DNA of 64,000 bases from Hemibagrus wyckioides. Its lineage: Eukaryota > Chordata > Actinopteri > Siluriformes > Bagridae. Both the position numbers and the translations under genes were made by a program. The notes under the pieces are model-generated. The model did not search any database, had not been told where the DNA came from, and was given only the letters and a program-made list of their open reading frames with translations. The stretch lies in contig NC_080713.1 of NCBI RefSeq assembly GCF_019097595.1, forward strand, positions 12,538,199-12,602,198, given 5' to 3'. This document shows, piece after piece, positions 24,454 to 35,289 of the stretch (position 1 is its first letter; each line of letters begins with the position of its first letter).

Positions 24454-27400
24454 GTGCCTTTTCTGATTCCTTCTTGGAGTGTGCCAGCTTTGTCTGATCG
24501 CGATGTTAGACAGATTCTTTTTTCCAATGACTCCAGTATTGCTCTGTGAGATAATGTACCTGATGCCACCTTTTACGAGCCTACATGTCCTCTATGATGA
24601 ATCTGCCAGGAGGTGGTAAAGCTGCTAATGGCTTCATTCAGGTGATTTGGCGTTAATGGTTGGAGACTGCCTAGGTCATTCAGGTTATAGACTGTAACAG
24701 ATGACTGCTCACAATAGCCATTGCCTCATAGAAAAACGTCCTCAGAGAGGCATCATCAATTCTGCCCGATAAGAGTGAGAGAGTGGAGTGTAGAACATTT
24801 CTTATTGTTCGAATCTGCTTCTCCCAACACCTCCCACATGCCTTGCATGGGGAGCATTCATGCTGAAGTCACACTGCTTCTCAGACAAAAATGTAGTTAA
24901 ATGACTAGCATCCACTTGCTTTAGAGCATTACTCAGTTTTAAGCTCCAGTGTAATTACTTCCTTTATCACATCATATTCGTCATACTGCTTCCTTTATGG
25001 CAACAAATCAATGAAGGCAAATTAATAAAGGCATCTGTTGACATGGCATCTAACATTTCAACATGAATAGAAAGACATGTGAAAAGAAGACTGTATCTCT
25101 TGAATACCTTGCAGAGCATCTACATGCTGTGGTGGCAGATCTGCCATTCGCTGTTCTTCGGTGAATCTTCGGTGAATCTTCTTAGTTTCTAACACTGATG
25201 CATGTATCCTGCAACTGCTCTGTTGATCCCTGGAATCCAATACCGATTTGATCTGATCTCACTCATAGTTAAACCTTTCCCTTGATGTTGAATCTGCTGG
25301 TGGTAATGAGCTATTATCATTTTGGTAATGTGATGATTCTTTGGAATGATCACTTAATGGTTTTGTGAAGTAGGGAAAGATGCATTTTTCAAACTTCCTC
25401 CCACCCTGAGGATCCCCTCTTGGTCTAGAAAGGCATCCATATGATATAGTTTACTCTGAGATGAAAGCTGTACTCCCTTACTGAGCAACTTAATGTCCTC
25501 AGGGTACACTTGTCCCTTATGATCTTGTACTGTGCTTCTTCACACTCTTGTACAGTGTTGTGGCTTGTTGACTTGTCACCCTTGGCATGTCGGAGAAGAT
25601 GGGCAACAGCTTGTGTGCCTTTGTATCATGAAGAAAACTTGTGCCTGATTATTGCTGTATCCCTAAACTACTTTGGAATCTGTCCAGAAGTATTAATACA
25701 TCAATGTCTATAAAAACAAGGTCCTCCTTTAAGGTATTGCTTGCTGCAACTGAGATAACAGCAGCTGTTAGCTCTAATCTAGGAATGGTAGTAACCTTAA
25801 TAGGAGCCACTCTGAGTGTGGTGTAGCTCTCTCCTCAGGATTTCCCCACAGTCAGCTGGTACATAGCAACGTGGTATGTTAATTTTTTCCAGATTTGGAA
25901 GATTATCCATCCAGCTTTACCACACTTGTTGAAGTTCATTCAGAAGCATGTCCTGCAGAACCCTTTTTCCAGTGAGTAGGAAATGAGCAATGAAACCTAG
26001 AGGGTCGTAAAGGGAGGCAAAATCAGATAAGATGCCACGGTGGGTCGCTGGCTGATTGTTCAAGCAAATTTGAAATTTGGAACGTGTCAGATTCATTGTG
26101 CCAATGGATCTACTGGGGAGTCAGAGAAAACAAGGTCCGAAGTCTTCACTTCAATGGCACACTCTGATGGTGCTATAATCTCTAGCACTGATCTGTTGTT
26201 ACACACAAACTTATGCAATCTCACATCACCCATAGCACAGAGTTCCTGAGCTTTCTTTGCAAGCTGATTAGCTTTGCCTACACCTTAAATGCTTGTGATA
26301 CCATCATCAACATAAAGGTCTCTCATAATAAACTGTGGGCCAAGGGGAAACATCTTCTCATTCTCCCTCGCAAGGTGTTTCAGTACATAGTTGACACATC
26401 TTGGTGACGATGCAGCACCAAATAGATGAACCATCATATGATATTCCTGTGGTTCTGCCTTGGAATAATGGAATTTTATCCATTATTGAGTTTAGATGTT
26501 CAATCTTTGGTATCTTGGGAGATCAATGTGAATTATGGATTTGTAACCTCACACTCTGCATTATTGTATCCTTACCAATCATGGTAGGTAACTTCAGCAT
26601 TAAGCCGTTGCTTTGAGTGTCCAGCAAGGCATAGACAAGTCTCTCCATATTTGGGTTACTAATAGAAGTAACCCACACTGGTACAATCATGGATGTGCTG
26701 GATGATGGATTCTCAGTTTCGAAACACAGAGACAAGGTGGTTGCTGCTTAGTCTGTAGTGCTTTGATTGGGAATTGTCACTGCTTTGGCTTTAATGTAGC
26801 TGTCATCATGGAGACAGGTTGGATATCTCCCCTTACAGATCAAGATTCAAGATTCAAGATTGAAGAAGCTTTTGTTGTCATTTCAACCACATATAGCTGA
26901 CGCAATCCATAGTGAAATGAAACAACCTTTCTCCAGGACCCTGGTGCTACATAAACATACAAGCTATAGATATCACATAAGTGTCTGTGACAGCAGTCTT
27001 TTGCACTGTGGCCTGTCTTAAGACAACCATAGCAAAGTCTCTTTACATATTTTCATCTTTCTTCCAAAGATTTCCCCCACAAAGCTGTGCAGACAATGTT
27101 TACTGTCTTGACAGAACATACATGGTGGCTTTGAAGTTGTCCTTAAAAGCTTCTGATTCTCTCTGAGTCTCTGAATTTGTATGAAAAGCACTGAGTTTTG
27201 ACCATGAAAAGAGCATGTTTCTCTGAAGGTAACTCTGACAAGTGAAGGGAGTGGAAGGAGTTGATTGGATTACATACAATCTCTGCATCCATCAACATAA
27301 AAGTGACAAAATCCTGGAATTCTGGAAATTCCAGCTTGTGTTTCATATGCTGAGTGACTTAGTGGTTCCACCATGACCCAGTCAGGTAGCTTTTGAACCT

Positions 27401-28560
27401 ATTTATAATTTTCCTCACAGTCATTTTCTAAGACCTTCAAGACCTAATGTGAGGCATTGCATCTTGACATGAATGTAGAAAGTCTGCAAATGTCCTTGAA
27501 TAATGAAGGGCTGACCATACCTGTGGCTCAGATGTTCCCATGCATCATTATAGGCTTTATCATCATTTCTGTAAAAAATGCCATCAAGTGTCTTTCGAGC
27601 AGGACCTCTTACATATTTTCTCAAATAATGTAGTTTGTCTGCTGTATGTGATGTTCTTTGTACCTATGAGGGACATGAATGAAGCCTTACATTCAGTGAA
27701 CTGAATTGGTTTACCAGTGAATAGAGATGGCTCTGGCATTGCCAGTCTTTTTAAAACTATGCTATCTTTGACTGCTTTAGCAAGACGAGTCACATCTGTC
27801 TGTGGAGGTGATGCTACTATTGGAAGAGTGGGCTGCTGAAAGGGAACTGTAGACATAGGATGCTAAAAAGAAACTTGCTGCTGTACTGCAATCAGCAGAA
27901 TGGACACTGGCCTCATGTATCATTTCTTGATTGTAGCATCCATTCTTTTACCTGCTATTGTGGAGCCTGTAGAGTTGGCTGGAATTATCACTGAAGTGTT
28001 GACTGGAAGGTGAGACTGTGGATCCATAGATGGAGCAGGCGTAGTCTCTTTTAAGCAGTTTATTAAGACACTGCCTTACTGTTTCACTGTCATAATCACT
28101 ATCTACAGCTGCCATCCTTTTATAAGCCACCTTAACAATGTCCTTTGTCACTGCCTCACAGGCATTGACTCGACATCTTGTCTCACTGGATGGAGTGAGA
28201 TGGTTTCTTACTTCCGTGTAGATGTCAGTGACATTGTCTCTTCTTTTCTGTAGCTTGTCTATAAGAGCTGCAATTTGCCTATCAGGAATGTCTGACTTTG
28301 CTTGCACTCTAGCTTTACGTGCCTTAATCTTCTATCATTCATAGAGGTGGATGAACCTTTTCTCCCTTTTGTAAGCCTCCTCTCTCTGAAATGCAAGCAT
28401 CCTTTCTGTGGGGATCCGTGAGCGAGCACAGCAGCAAAGTTTCTCCTCTTTGCTGGCCTGAGAGTCATCCACATTCTGGTCAGTGTTTATGTTGTCCAGG
28501 GGTTTATTTTCGGATGCTTCCATTGTGAGTGAGAGTCACAGCCTTGAGGTCACTCAGTAA
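24454..28560 (-). pseudogene. Degenerate BEL/Pao LTR retrotransposon, gag to integrase
   Basis: Reading leftwards, a gag start lies at 28523 (MEASENKPLDN) and a basic Gln/Arg-rich segment follows (27948-28307). A gag-like domain comes next (27421-27856: PEPSLFTGKPIQF, then RGPARKTLDGIFYRNDDKAY, the DUF1759 pattern). A protease-like stretch is at 26523-26735 (VPVWVTSISNPNMERLVYAL, LLDTQSN). A reverse transcriptase fragment reads FIMRDLYVDDGITS, with the YVDD box at 26303-26314. Integrase pieces at about 24490-24860 include RIDDASLRTFFYEAMAIV and RKRWHQVHYLTEQYW. Stops and frameshifts are frequent. No flanking LTRs were found, so both ends are uncertain, and a short repeat is nested at about 26845. 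Confidence 0.8.
26845..26965. mobile_element. Short dispersed repeat nested in the BEL/Pao relic
   Basis: Starts with three copies of TCAAGAT, then GAAGCTTTTGTTGTCATTTC, and continues to a CATAGTGAAATGAAACAACC block. I recognise the type as a common fish retroposon tail. It separates the protease-like and gag-like parts of the BEL relic, so it probably inserted later. Confidence 0.5.
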
Positions 28561-28924
28561 TTATAGATATCAATCAGAAGAATGATGGGACCAATAAAGT
28601 GAATATCTTACTGTAGCATTCCGATTGAATAATAGTCCCAACTCTTGGGAAACTGATGGTTTACCGTTTTCTTTAATGGTGTAGCATTTTTCTAGTGACT
28701 AAGCTTCTTAATACACAGTGAACACACCATAAGAGCTAACAAAAAGAGAGAAAACAAAAAATAAGGTAACAGGTGATTATGTATCATTACTGCTAAGATA
28801 AAATATTGAAAATGTTACTGTTAAAGGCATCTGTTAAAGCATGCAATAAATGTACAATGAATCAGTGATTTTGAGTTCAATGTGGGTTTATTATCAGTAA
28901 TGAAGTAATGAAGGTCATCATTAA

Positions 28925-28942
28925 ACACACACACACACACTG
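28925..28942. repeat. Short (CA)n microsatellite
   Basis: About nine CA units inside the L2-like LINE relic. Confidence 0.9.
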
Positions 28943-29356
28943 GAAAGTTGCTACAGTATTAAATAAAAACATAGGGTTATTTTTGTTATCTTTGATTAGT
29001 GTAGAGAGATACACTGACCTAGCTGTACTAAGAGATTTTTTGTAGCTCAGAAAGCTTTCCTTCCACAGTAATTGAAATACTGATCATTTAGTTTGATGCC
29101 ATTTACATTCTAATTTCCTAGTTGATTGTTTTAAGGTTTGTGTGTGGTCATTGTACCAGGGTGTTAGTTTACTTCTCTTTAATTATTTTCCTTTTGAGTG
29201 GAACTGCAATATCTAGGGTGTAGCAAAACACTGACTCCAAGTAATTAGTAGACTGATCAAGTTCTGTGGGTCAGATGGTGATCCAATCATGGATGATAAT
29301 TCTGAAAGACTATTGGTAAATCTCTCTAGCTTATCATCATGAATAACTGTAACACT

Positions 29357-29683
29357 TTCTCCCCTGCCTGTTAGGCGTGGGTGTTGTATATAACTATAAC
29401 CGGGCGGACAAGCTTCATTTCAATTGTCCCCCAAATGAGGATAGGTTCCCTTTTGAGTCTGGTTCCTCTCAAGGTTTCTTCCTCATACCATCTAAGGGAG
29501 TTTTTCCTTGCCACAGTCGCCTCAGTCACCTCAGGCTTGCTCACTTGGGATAACATCTAGGACTGTTTGTCTGTTTATATGTTTGTTGTTTTCTTATGTT
29601 GTTTCTCATGTAAAGCTGCTTTGAAATAATGCTCTTTGTTAAAGGCGCTATACAAATAAAATTGAAATGAATTGAATTGAATT
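29357..29683 (+). mobile_element. 5'-truncated LINE tail or SINE inserted in the L2-like relic
   Basis: About 327 bp, including GTCTGGTTCCTCTCAAGGTT, GAGTTTTTCCTTGCCACAGT and the 3' tail GCGCTATACAAATAAAATTG with ATTGA-type repeats. The heptamer TAACACT occurs on both sides (29350-29356 and 29684-29690), fitting a target-site duplication. The surrounding LINE reads on the opposite strand and is interrupted exactly here. Confidence 0.75.
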
Positions 29684-30641
29684 TAACACTACATACTTGT
29701 TTGGTTTAATCCATGATTTTGTTAAGCATAGAACAATAAACTTCTGATCAGTAATCATTTCATTAACACTAAGTGCTTTAGATGAAAAAGATCTTATATT
29801 TAACAGCCCTAGCATTCACTCTGAACTCATTTTATGCTAATCATGTTACTAAAACAAATTTTCTGACTGTTTACACATTTTTGTTTAGTTTGTGGAACAG
29901 ACACAGTCTCAATGTTGTGGACACTACATAACGATTGCAGCTAGCAGATGGTCGGATTAGCCTGCTTGTCTGCTCCCTGGCCCTGGCTCTGGATTGTCAC
30001 TGATTAACTAGACCTGTTCAAAGATTATGAAATTAGAGCAGCACTTTCCAGAGTGGGAAGGAGATTGTCTCTTCCTAACAAGTCAGCCTTACCCTCAAAA
30101 GAATCAATAAACTATGAAGCCCACATTATTTTCAGAGCACCACCTGGACATCCAGCAGTTCAGTGACCATAAGCTGTTGTAAGCTACATCATCACTCTAC
30201 ATTGGGATGGGGCCAGAGCATACTACATAATCATCTTAGCTAATTTACACACCTCTACAATATTACTCTTAGTAACCTCTGACTGATCAAGACATATATC
30301 ATTAGCTCCTACATAGAAAACTACCTCTGAGAACCTATGCTTGCCTTGGATCCTAAGATTACCTACCATGTCTGGTGATTTGGCTCCTGGAATACACCCT
30401 TAAAGGCCTAGCTCATTTAACATGCCTTAAGATATAGTCTTCTCTATCCAGAGCTCTTTCAAATTTCTCAGAAGGTGCTTCACTGAGGAGAGCAAACCTG
30501 TTAGACATATGAAGTGGAGAGGAGTGGTGCTCCCATGGGCAAGCCTTAGCATTAGCTTTGGCTTTGCGACTATGCCACAGAGTTATCACCCAGTCACCCC
30601 ACTGTTAGGGCTTTAATGCTGGAGTTGGGGGGTTTAATCTA

Positions 30642-31889
30642 CACTATATTGCCAAAAGTATTCGCTCACCCATCCAAATAATCAGAATCAGGTGTTCCAA
30701 TCACTTCCATGGCCACAGGTGTATAAAATCAAGCACCTAGGCATGCAGACTGTTTTTACAAACATTTGTGAAAGAATGGGTCGCTCTCAGGAGCTCAGTG
30801 AATTCCAGCGCGGAACTGTGATAGGATGCCACCTGTGCAACAAATCCAGTCGTGAAATTTCCTCGCTCCTAAATATTCCACAGTCAACTGTCAACTGTAT
30901 TATAAGAACGTGGAAGTGTTTGGGAACGACAGCAACTCAGCCACGAAGTGGTAGGCCACGTAAACTGACGGAGCGGGGTCAGCGGATGCCGAGGCGCATA
31001 GTGCGAAGAGGTCGCCAACTTTCTGCAGAGTCAATCGCTACAGACCTCCAAACTTCATGTGGCCTTCAGATTAGCTCAAGAACAGTGTGCAGAGAGCTTC
31101 ATGGAATGGGTTTCCATGGCCGAGCAGCTGCATCCAAGCCATACATCACCAAGTGCAATGCAAAGCGTCGGATGCAGTGGTGTAAAGCACGCCGCCACTG
31201 GACTCTAGAGCAGTGCAGACGCGTTCTCTGGAGTGACAAATCGCGCTTCTCCATCTGGCAATCTGATGGACGAGTCTGGGTTTGGCGGTTGCCAGGAGAA
31301 CGGTACTTGTCTGACTGCATTGTGCCAAGTGTAAAGTTTGGTGGAGGGGGGATTATGGTGTGGGGTTGTTTTTCAGGAGCTGGGCTTGGCCCCTTAGTTC
31401 CAGTGAAAGGAACTCTGAATGCTTCAGCATACCAAGACATTTTGGACAATTCCATGCTCCCAACTTTGTGGGAACAGTTTGGAGCTGGCCCCTTCCTCTT
31501 CCAACATGACTGTGCACCAGTGCACAAAGCAAGGTCCATAAAGACATGGATGACAGAGTCTGGTGTGGATGAACTTGACTGGCCTGCACAGAGTCCTGAC
31601 CTCAACCCGATAGAACACCCTTGGGATGAATTAGAGCGGAGACTGAGAGCCAGGCCTTCTCGTCCAACATCAGTGTGTGACCTCACAAATGCGCTTCTGG
31701 AAGAATGGTCAAAAATTCCCATGAACACACTCCTAAACTTTGTGGACAGCCTTCCCAGAAGAGTTGAAGGTGTTATAGCTGCAAAGGGTGGACCGACGTC
31801 ATATTGAACCCTATGGATTAGGAATGGGATGTCGCTTAAGTTCATATGCGAGTCAAGGCAGGTGAGCGAATACTTTTGGCAATATAGTG
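30642..31889 (+). mobile_element. Complete Tc1-like DNA transposon, structurally intact
   Basis: About 1.25 kb between TA dinucleotides at 30640-30641 and 31890-31891. The terminal inverted repeats look identical over at least 29 bp inside the TA; the left begins CACTATATTGCCAAAAGTAT. A full-length transposase frame (30776-31807) lies inside. The ends belong to a Tc1 family widespread in teleosts. It is the only intact transposon I found in the window. Confidence 0.93.
30776..31807 (+). CDS. Tc1/mariner transposase (DD34E), intact
   Basis: 343 residues from ATG at 30776 ([10 protein letters not shown]) to the stop at 31805-31807, the usual Tc1 length. The frame is open further upstream, but this ATG matches the family start. 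In order: an N-terminal helix-turn-helix (about 5-50), the AT-hook-like linker SGRPRKL (58-64), a second DNA-binding region to about 115, then the DDE domain. Catalytic residues are D154 in WSDKSRF, D245 in FQHDCAPVH and E280 in SPDLNPIE, with 34 residues between the second and third. The Gly-rich box [10 protein letters not shown] is at 188-197. Position 155 is Lys, where most Tc1 copies have Glu (SDES). No stop or frameshift was seen. Confidence 0.93.
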   Translation: MGRSQELSEFQRGTVIGCHLCNKSSREISSLLNIPQSTVNCIIRTWKCLGTTATQPRSGRPRKLTERGQRMPRRIVRRGRQLSAESIATDLQTSCGLQISSRTVCRELHGMGFHGRAAASKPYITKCNAKRRMQWCKARRHWTLEQCRRVLWSDKSRFSIWQSDGRVWVWRLPGERYLSDCIVPSVKFGGGGIMVWGCFSGAGLGPLVPVKGTLNASAYQDILDNSMLPTLWEQFGAGPFLFQHDCAPVHKARSIKTWMTESGVDELDWPAQSPDLNPIEHPWDELERRLRARPSRPTSVCDLTNALLEEWSKIPMNTLLNFVDSLPRRVEGVIAAKGGPTSY

Positions 31890-31984
31890 TATTATTCATT
31901 TACCTTGCCAAAAAGGGAAAAAGCCCATGCTAAACATTTTTCTGTGACATGCTTAAAAATATAGTTAACTGGTATTAAACACAG

Positions 31985-32350
31985 CTGATCAGAATTTGGA
32001 CAGTGAGAATTTTCATGGAGTTCAAAATGAAGCATGTCATGAAGCAATCATGATGTGATTGAAGTGTAGACTTTCAGCATTAATTCAACGTTTTTAACAA
32101 AAAATATTGCATTAAATGTTCAGTAATAACAGGTGTTTCCACGGGCTCAAATGTAATTGGACAATTAGCTGATAAGCAGTTTCATTGTCAAGTATGACTG
32201 TTTCCTCATTATTTCATGACAAATTAAGGCGCTAAAAGGTCTGGAGTTGATTCCAAATGTTCATTGTAAATGGCTAAACCCAAAAGGCTCAGCAACACTT
32301 AAGGCCTGGAAGACCAGAGAAGACAACTAAAGTGGATGACTGAAGAGTAC
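31985..32350 (+). mobile_element. Tc1 5' fragment (inverted repeat and transposase N terminus)
   Basis: Contains AATTTGGACAGTGAGAATTT and CGGGCTCAAATGTAATTGGA, matching the ends of the element at 41745-43410. It then runs into decayed coding sequence (GGCCTGGAAGACCAGAGAAG) and stops short of the catalytic domain. Confidence 0.6.
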
Positions 32351-32404
32351 TTTCTTAATGAATTAAAAAGCCTTTACAATATCTAACCAAGTAAAGAAAA
32401 CACA

Positions 32405-33280
32405 ACACAGTAAATGGCACTCGCCACCACAGACTGGTAGAAAGCCAGTCTTGTTACAAACAGCATCTTGTTACAAACATTAAAAGATCTGAGCTTCCTT
32501 AGAAAATATAGTCTGCTAATTCAATTCATGTACAGTGTTAGTGTAGGTCCTCTAGTCCAGTCTGTCATTTAAGTGTATACCCAAATGCTTGTAATTGTCA
32601 ACAATTCCATCCTCCTTGCCCATGATGGTTATGGGCTCAAAGTTTTAGTCCCCCTAAAGTCCACCATCATCTCCTTGGTATCATCTCCAGTATTCAGACT
32701 CCTGTCCATCCCTAATACACCCCACCACTGCAGTGTCATCAGAAAACTACTGCAGGTGGCAATGATTCAGAGCTGTCCTGAAAGTCTGAGGTGTATAGAT
32801 TAAACAAAATGGAGACAGGACAGTCCCCTGAGGTGCTCCTCTGTTACTGACCACTGTGTCCGACAGGGAGGCCCCCAATCACACAAACTGGGGTTTATCT
32901 GACAGGTAGTCAGTAATCCAGGAGATTGAGCTGACACCCATTCGAAGCAGCTTCTCACTCAGCAGGAATGGATCCTCACAGTACCACCGCTGCCCTCCAG
33001 GTAGAAGTGAGCATGCTGCAGCAGATAGATGACAGCATCGTTGACACCCACTTGAGGCTGCTAAGCAAACTAGAGTGGTTCCAGTCCAGTTAAAACTATT
33101 CTCTCCAACACCTTAATGACATGTGATGTCAAAGCAACTGGTCTGTAGTCTCTGAGGCCAGATGGGGTGGCTTTCTTAGGTTTTGATACTAGACAAGATG
33201 TCTTCCATAGCACCGCTACCCTTTCCTGCATCAGACTTACAGGAATATTAAGAGACATAAAACAAAACAACATTCCTTCA
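32405..33280 (-). pseudogene. Non-LTR retrotransposon (CR1/L2-group) reverse transcriptase relic
   Basis: Reading leftwards: LRDYRPVALTSHVIKVLERI (about 33160-33100), sequence resembling the region that covers the first catalytic block, VSSISWITDYLSDKPQFV (about 32930-32880), LSDTVVSNRGAPQGTVLSPF (about 32870-32810), FSDDTAVV (about 32750-32730), and the C-terminal LYFLRKLRSFNVCNK (about 32510-32470). FSDD retains the two acidic residues of the YADD box. Several stops and frameshifts show it is dead; the endonuclease part is absent. Confidence 0.75.
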
Positions 33281-34091
33281 AATCATTCACTGGTGCTGAA
33301 TGTGAACAGAAAACAACTGGCAGCTAGCCTGTTTACAATTTTTTTTTTGCTAACCAAGTGCAAGACCAACTGGTCTTGTAGCCACACTGTAGCCCTGTGT
33401 GGAATAACATTTGCACAAAGCAACTCTGTATAAAGCCTTGAAAATGTTATTACTAACACTGATACTAGTATGCTAATGCTGACAATATTACTGTATATCA
33501 AGTAATGCATGTGCATTGATTTTATTCAATCACATGTGATAAGAGCACCGAAGCCACAGACATGGGTCAGCTGTTCATACTGGCTCCAGATATATGTGAG
33601 GAAATATTTTTCATACATATAATTATACACTTCTATGGCAATAGATATATTTAGCAGTTTAACAGTACCTGAAAAAGTACAAATCTAGAAACAAATTACA
33701 GAAAAAAATTAATTACTTTAGAGTTAATGATGAGACAAAAAATGTTGTGAAACATTGTTCCTAGGTGATCATGGACACTGAGCACACATCACACAGGAAA
33801 AATGCTTTAAAAATATTTTAAAATTGCTTTAAATTTTGCAAACAACGTGCAGAAAGTGTTGCGCAGAGTTAAATGTAGATGCGTGACGAAGAAAATTATT
33901 TATGAGCTAGGTTTCCTCTTGACATTTTCAGTCTTCCATCTGGTGATGGAGTGGTGGGCCGTCAGGGCCAGCAAGGCCTTCTCTGCTGGCCTAAACAGCA
34001 GTGATCTGAATCACTGACCTGCATTTTAATATATTTAATATATTTTTCCATGAATGTGTATTAAAATATTCCCAGTAGTCTTTTCTCTTGG
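33281..34091. other. Intergenic, nothing recognised
   Basis: AT-rich sequence between the LINE relic and the LTR-like unit. Short open frames have no family resemblance. Confidence 0.5.
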
Positions 34092-34592
34092 TGTCAGGAA
34101 CAGGTGGACAGTTCCCTGCCAGGCCTGGAGAGGTCACTCGCAGGTGAACCTTGGAAGCCTGCTTTATTGTGTGTATTTTGTCCCACGCCTTTCCCATTGT
34201 TCTCCTACCCTGTTGTGTCACCTGTTCCCAATTAACCATAATGTGTAGCCCTTTAAATAGGGATCCTTGTGTACCTGTCTTGGTTGGTCATTGTTTATTG
34301 TTCAGTGTTTCATGTACTATGTCCTGGTTAAAGTCATGGCTTAGTTTAAAGGTTAGCTAGGTTAGCTTAGTTTAAAGCTTAGCTTAAAGGTTTTGTTTGT
34401 TTCAGTTTAGTTAGTGTTATGTTAGTCTACGTGATTAGGTTAGACTTCTTCATGTCTGTCTGTCTGTGTGAATAAAAGCTGTGCTTCTTGATATCCTGCA
34501 TATGGGTCTGTCTCCATGGCGTGCCGGCACACACACCACCATGGAGGTCTGGGTTCGAGCCCCACACTGGGCAGGGACGCCCGGACATGACA
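34092..34592 (+). mobile_element. Solo-LTR-like unit (about 501 bp)
   Basis: Starts TGTCAGG and ends ATGACA, with inverted terminal TGTCA/TGACA. The five flanking bases are CTTGG (34087-34091) and CTTAG (34593-34597), an imperfect target duplication. An internal TATA-like CCCTTTAAATAGGG is near 34250 and a polyadenylation signal AATAAA near 34471, spaced as in an LTR. No gag or pol adjoins it. Near its right end it has GGGTTCGAGCCCC, which resembles a tRNA B-box. The superfamily is uncertain. Confidence 0.65.
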
Positions 34593-35289
34593 CTTAGTTG
34601 CGCTGCTTCCAGTAATGTATATTTATGATGAGTATTTATCCAATCATATTTTAGTCAGTGGCTGACATCATGTGTTGCCAGGGTGAAAGAAATCTGCTTT
34701 AAGGCCTTCAGAATCCATAGTGCAGGCACCCGTAGCACCAACAAAAAAGAGAAAATATATATATATTTTGAAAAAAAATTTTCAACGATATTCTAAAACC
34801 CTGACAAGGCTGTTTCATGCTATAAGCATTATTACCTGTTGCTTACAGTCCCTGGATCACCAGAGTACCCCATGATTTTTAAAACAGATATTAAAAAAAG
34901 GACACTTTACTATCATTTAAAGAAAAGTTTAGGTGTCTGGTAGTTATAAGGCATGCACCTTGTGGTGTGAATAGAATAGAAATTTAAATTCAAATCAGAA
35001 AATTAGGTAACTATCTTAAGAAGTGTTAAGACACATTAAGTTGCCATGAGAACAACCTTTTAAAAAATTTATTTGTTTGCCTATAGCCTAGATCCTCTAA
35101 AAGAAACAATTATTTCTGTGCCGCAAAACTCTTCCCTAATGTCACCCCAATGTTGGTATCGATTGCATACAAATGCAGACTACAATTCCCAAAACCACTC
35201 ACCACTGGCACGTTCACATGTTTTCCAGTGCAATCTCCTTTGCTTTACAGAACCCTAGCTGCTAACCCCGGCTCAATAATCTCTCACCC
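34593..35289. other. Intergenic, nothing recognised
   Basis: No gene or repeat could be identified; a TA run lies near 34757. Confidence 0.45.

Larger units (their letters stand above)
28870..30560 (-). pseudogene. L2-like LINE relic with esterase-type ORF1 and endonuclease start
   Basis: Read leftwards. ORF1 pieces lie at about 30560-29930: SNRFALLSEAPSEKFERALD, YILRHVK, FYVGANDICLDQSEVTKSN and VEVCKLAK, the pattern of the SGNH/esterase-like ORF1 of L2/CR1 LINEs. ORF2 begins near 29860 with LLNIRSFSSKALSVNEMITD. Below the 29357-29683 insertion come IHDDKLERFTNSLSELSS and, at about 29150-28950, TPWYNDHTQTLKQSTRKLE and VYLSTLIKDNKNNPMFLFNT. Many stops and an internal deletion make it non-functional. 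Confidence 0.75.

Noticed and set aside
31099..31899. Minus-strand 266-codon frame across the intact Tc1
   Set aside because: Antisense shadow of the transposase; no motifs.
34545..34565. tRNA gene suggested by GGGTTCGAGCCCC
   Set aside because: No A-box at the right distance and no cloverleaf; it lies inside the LTR-like unit.
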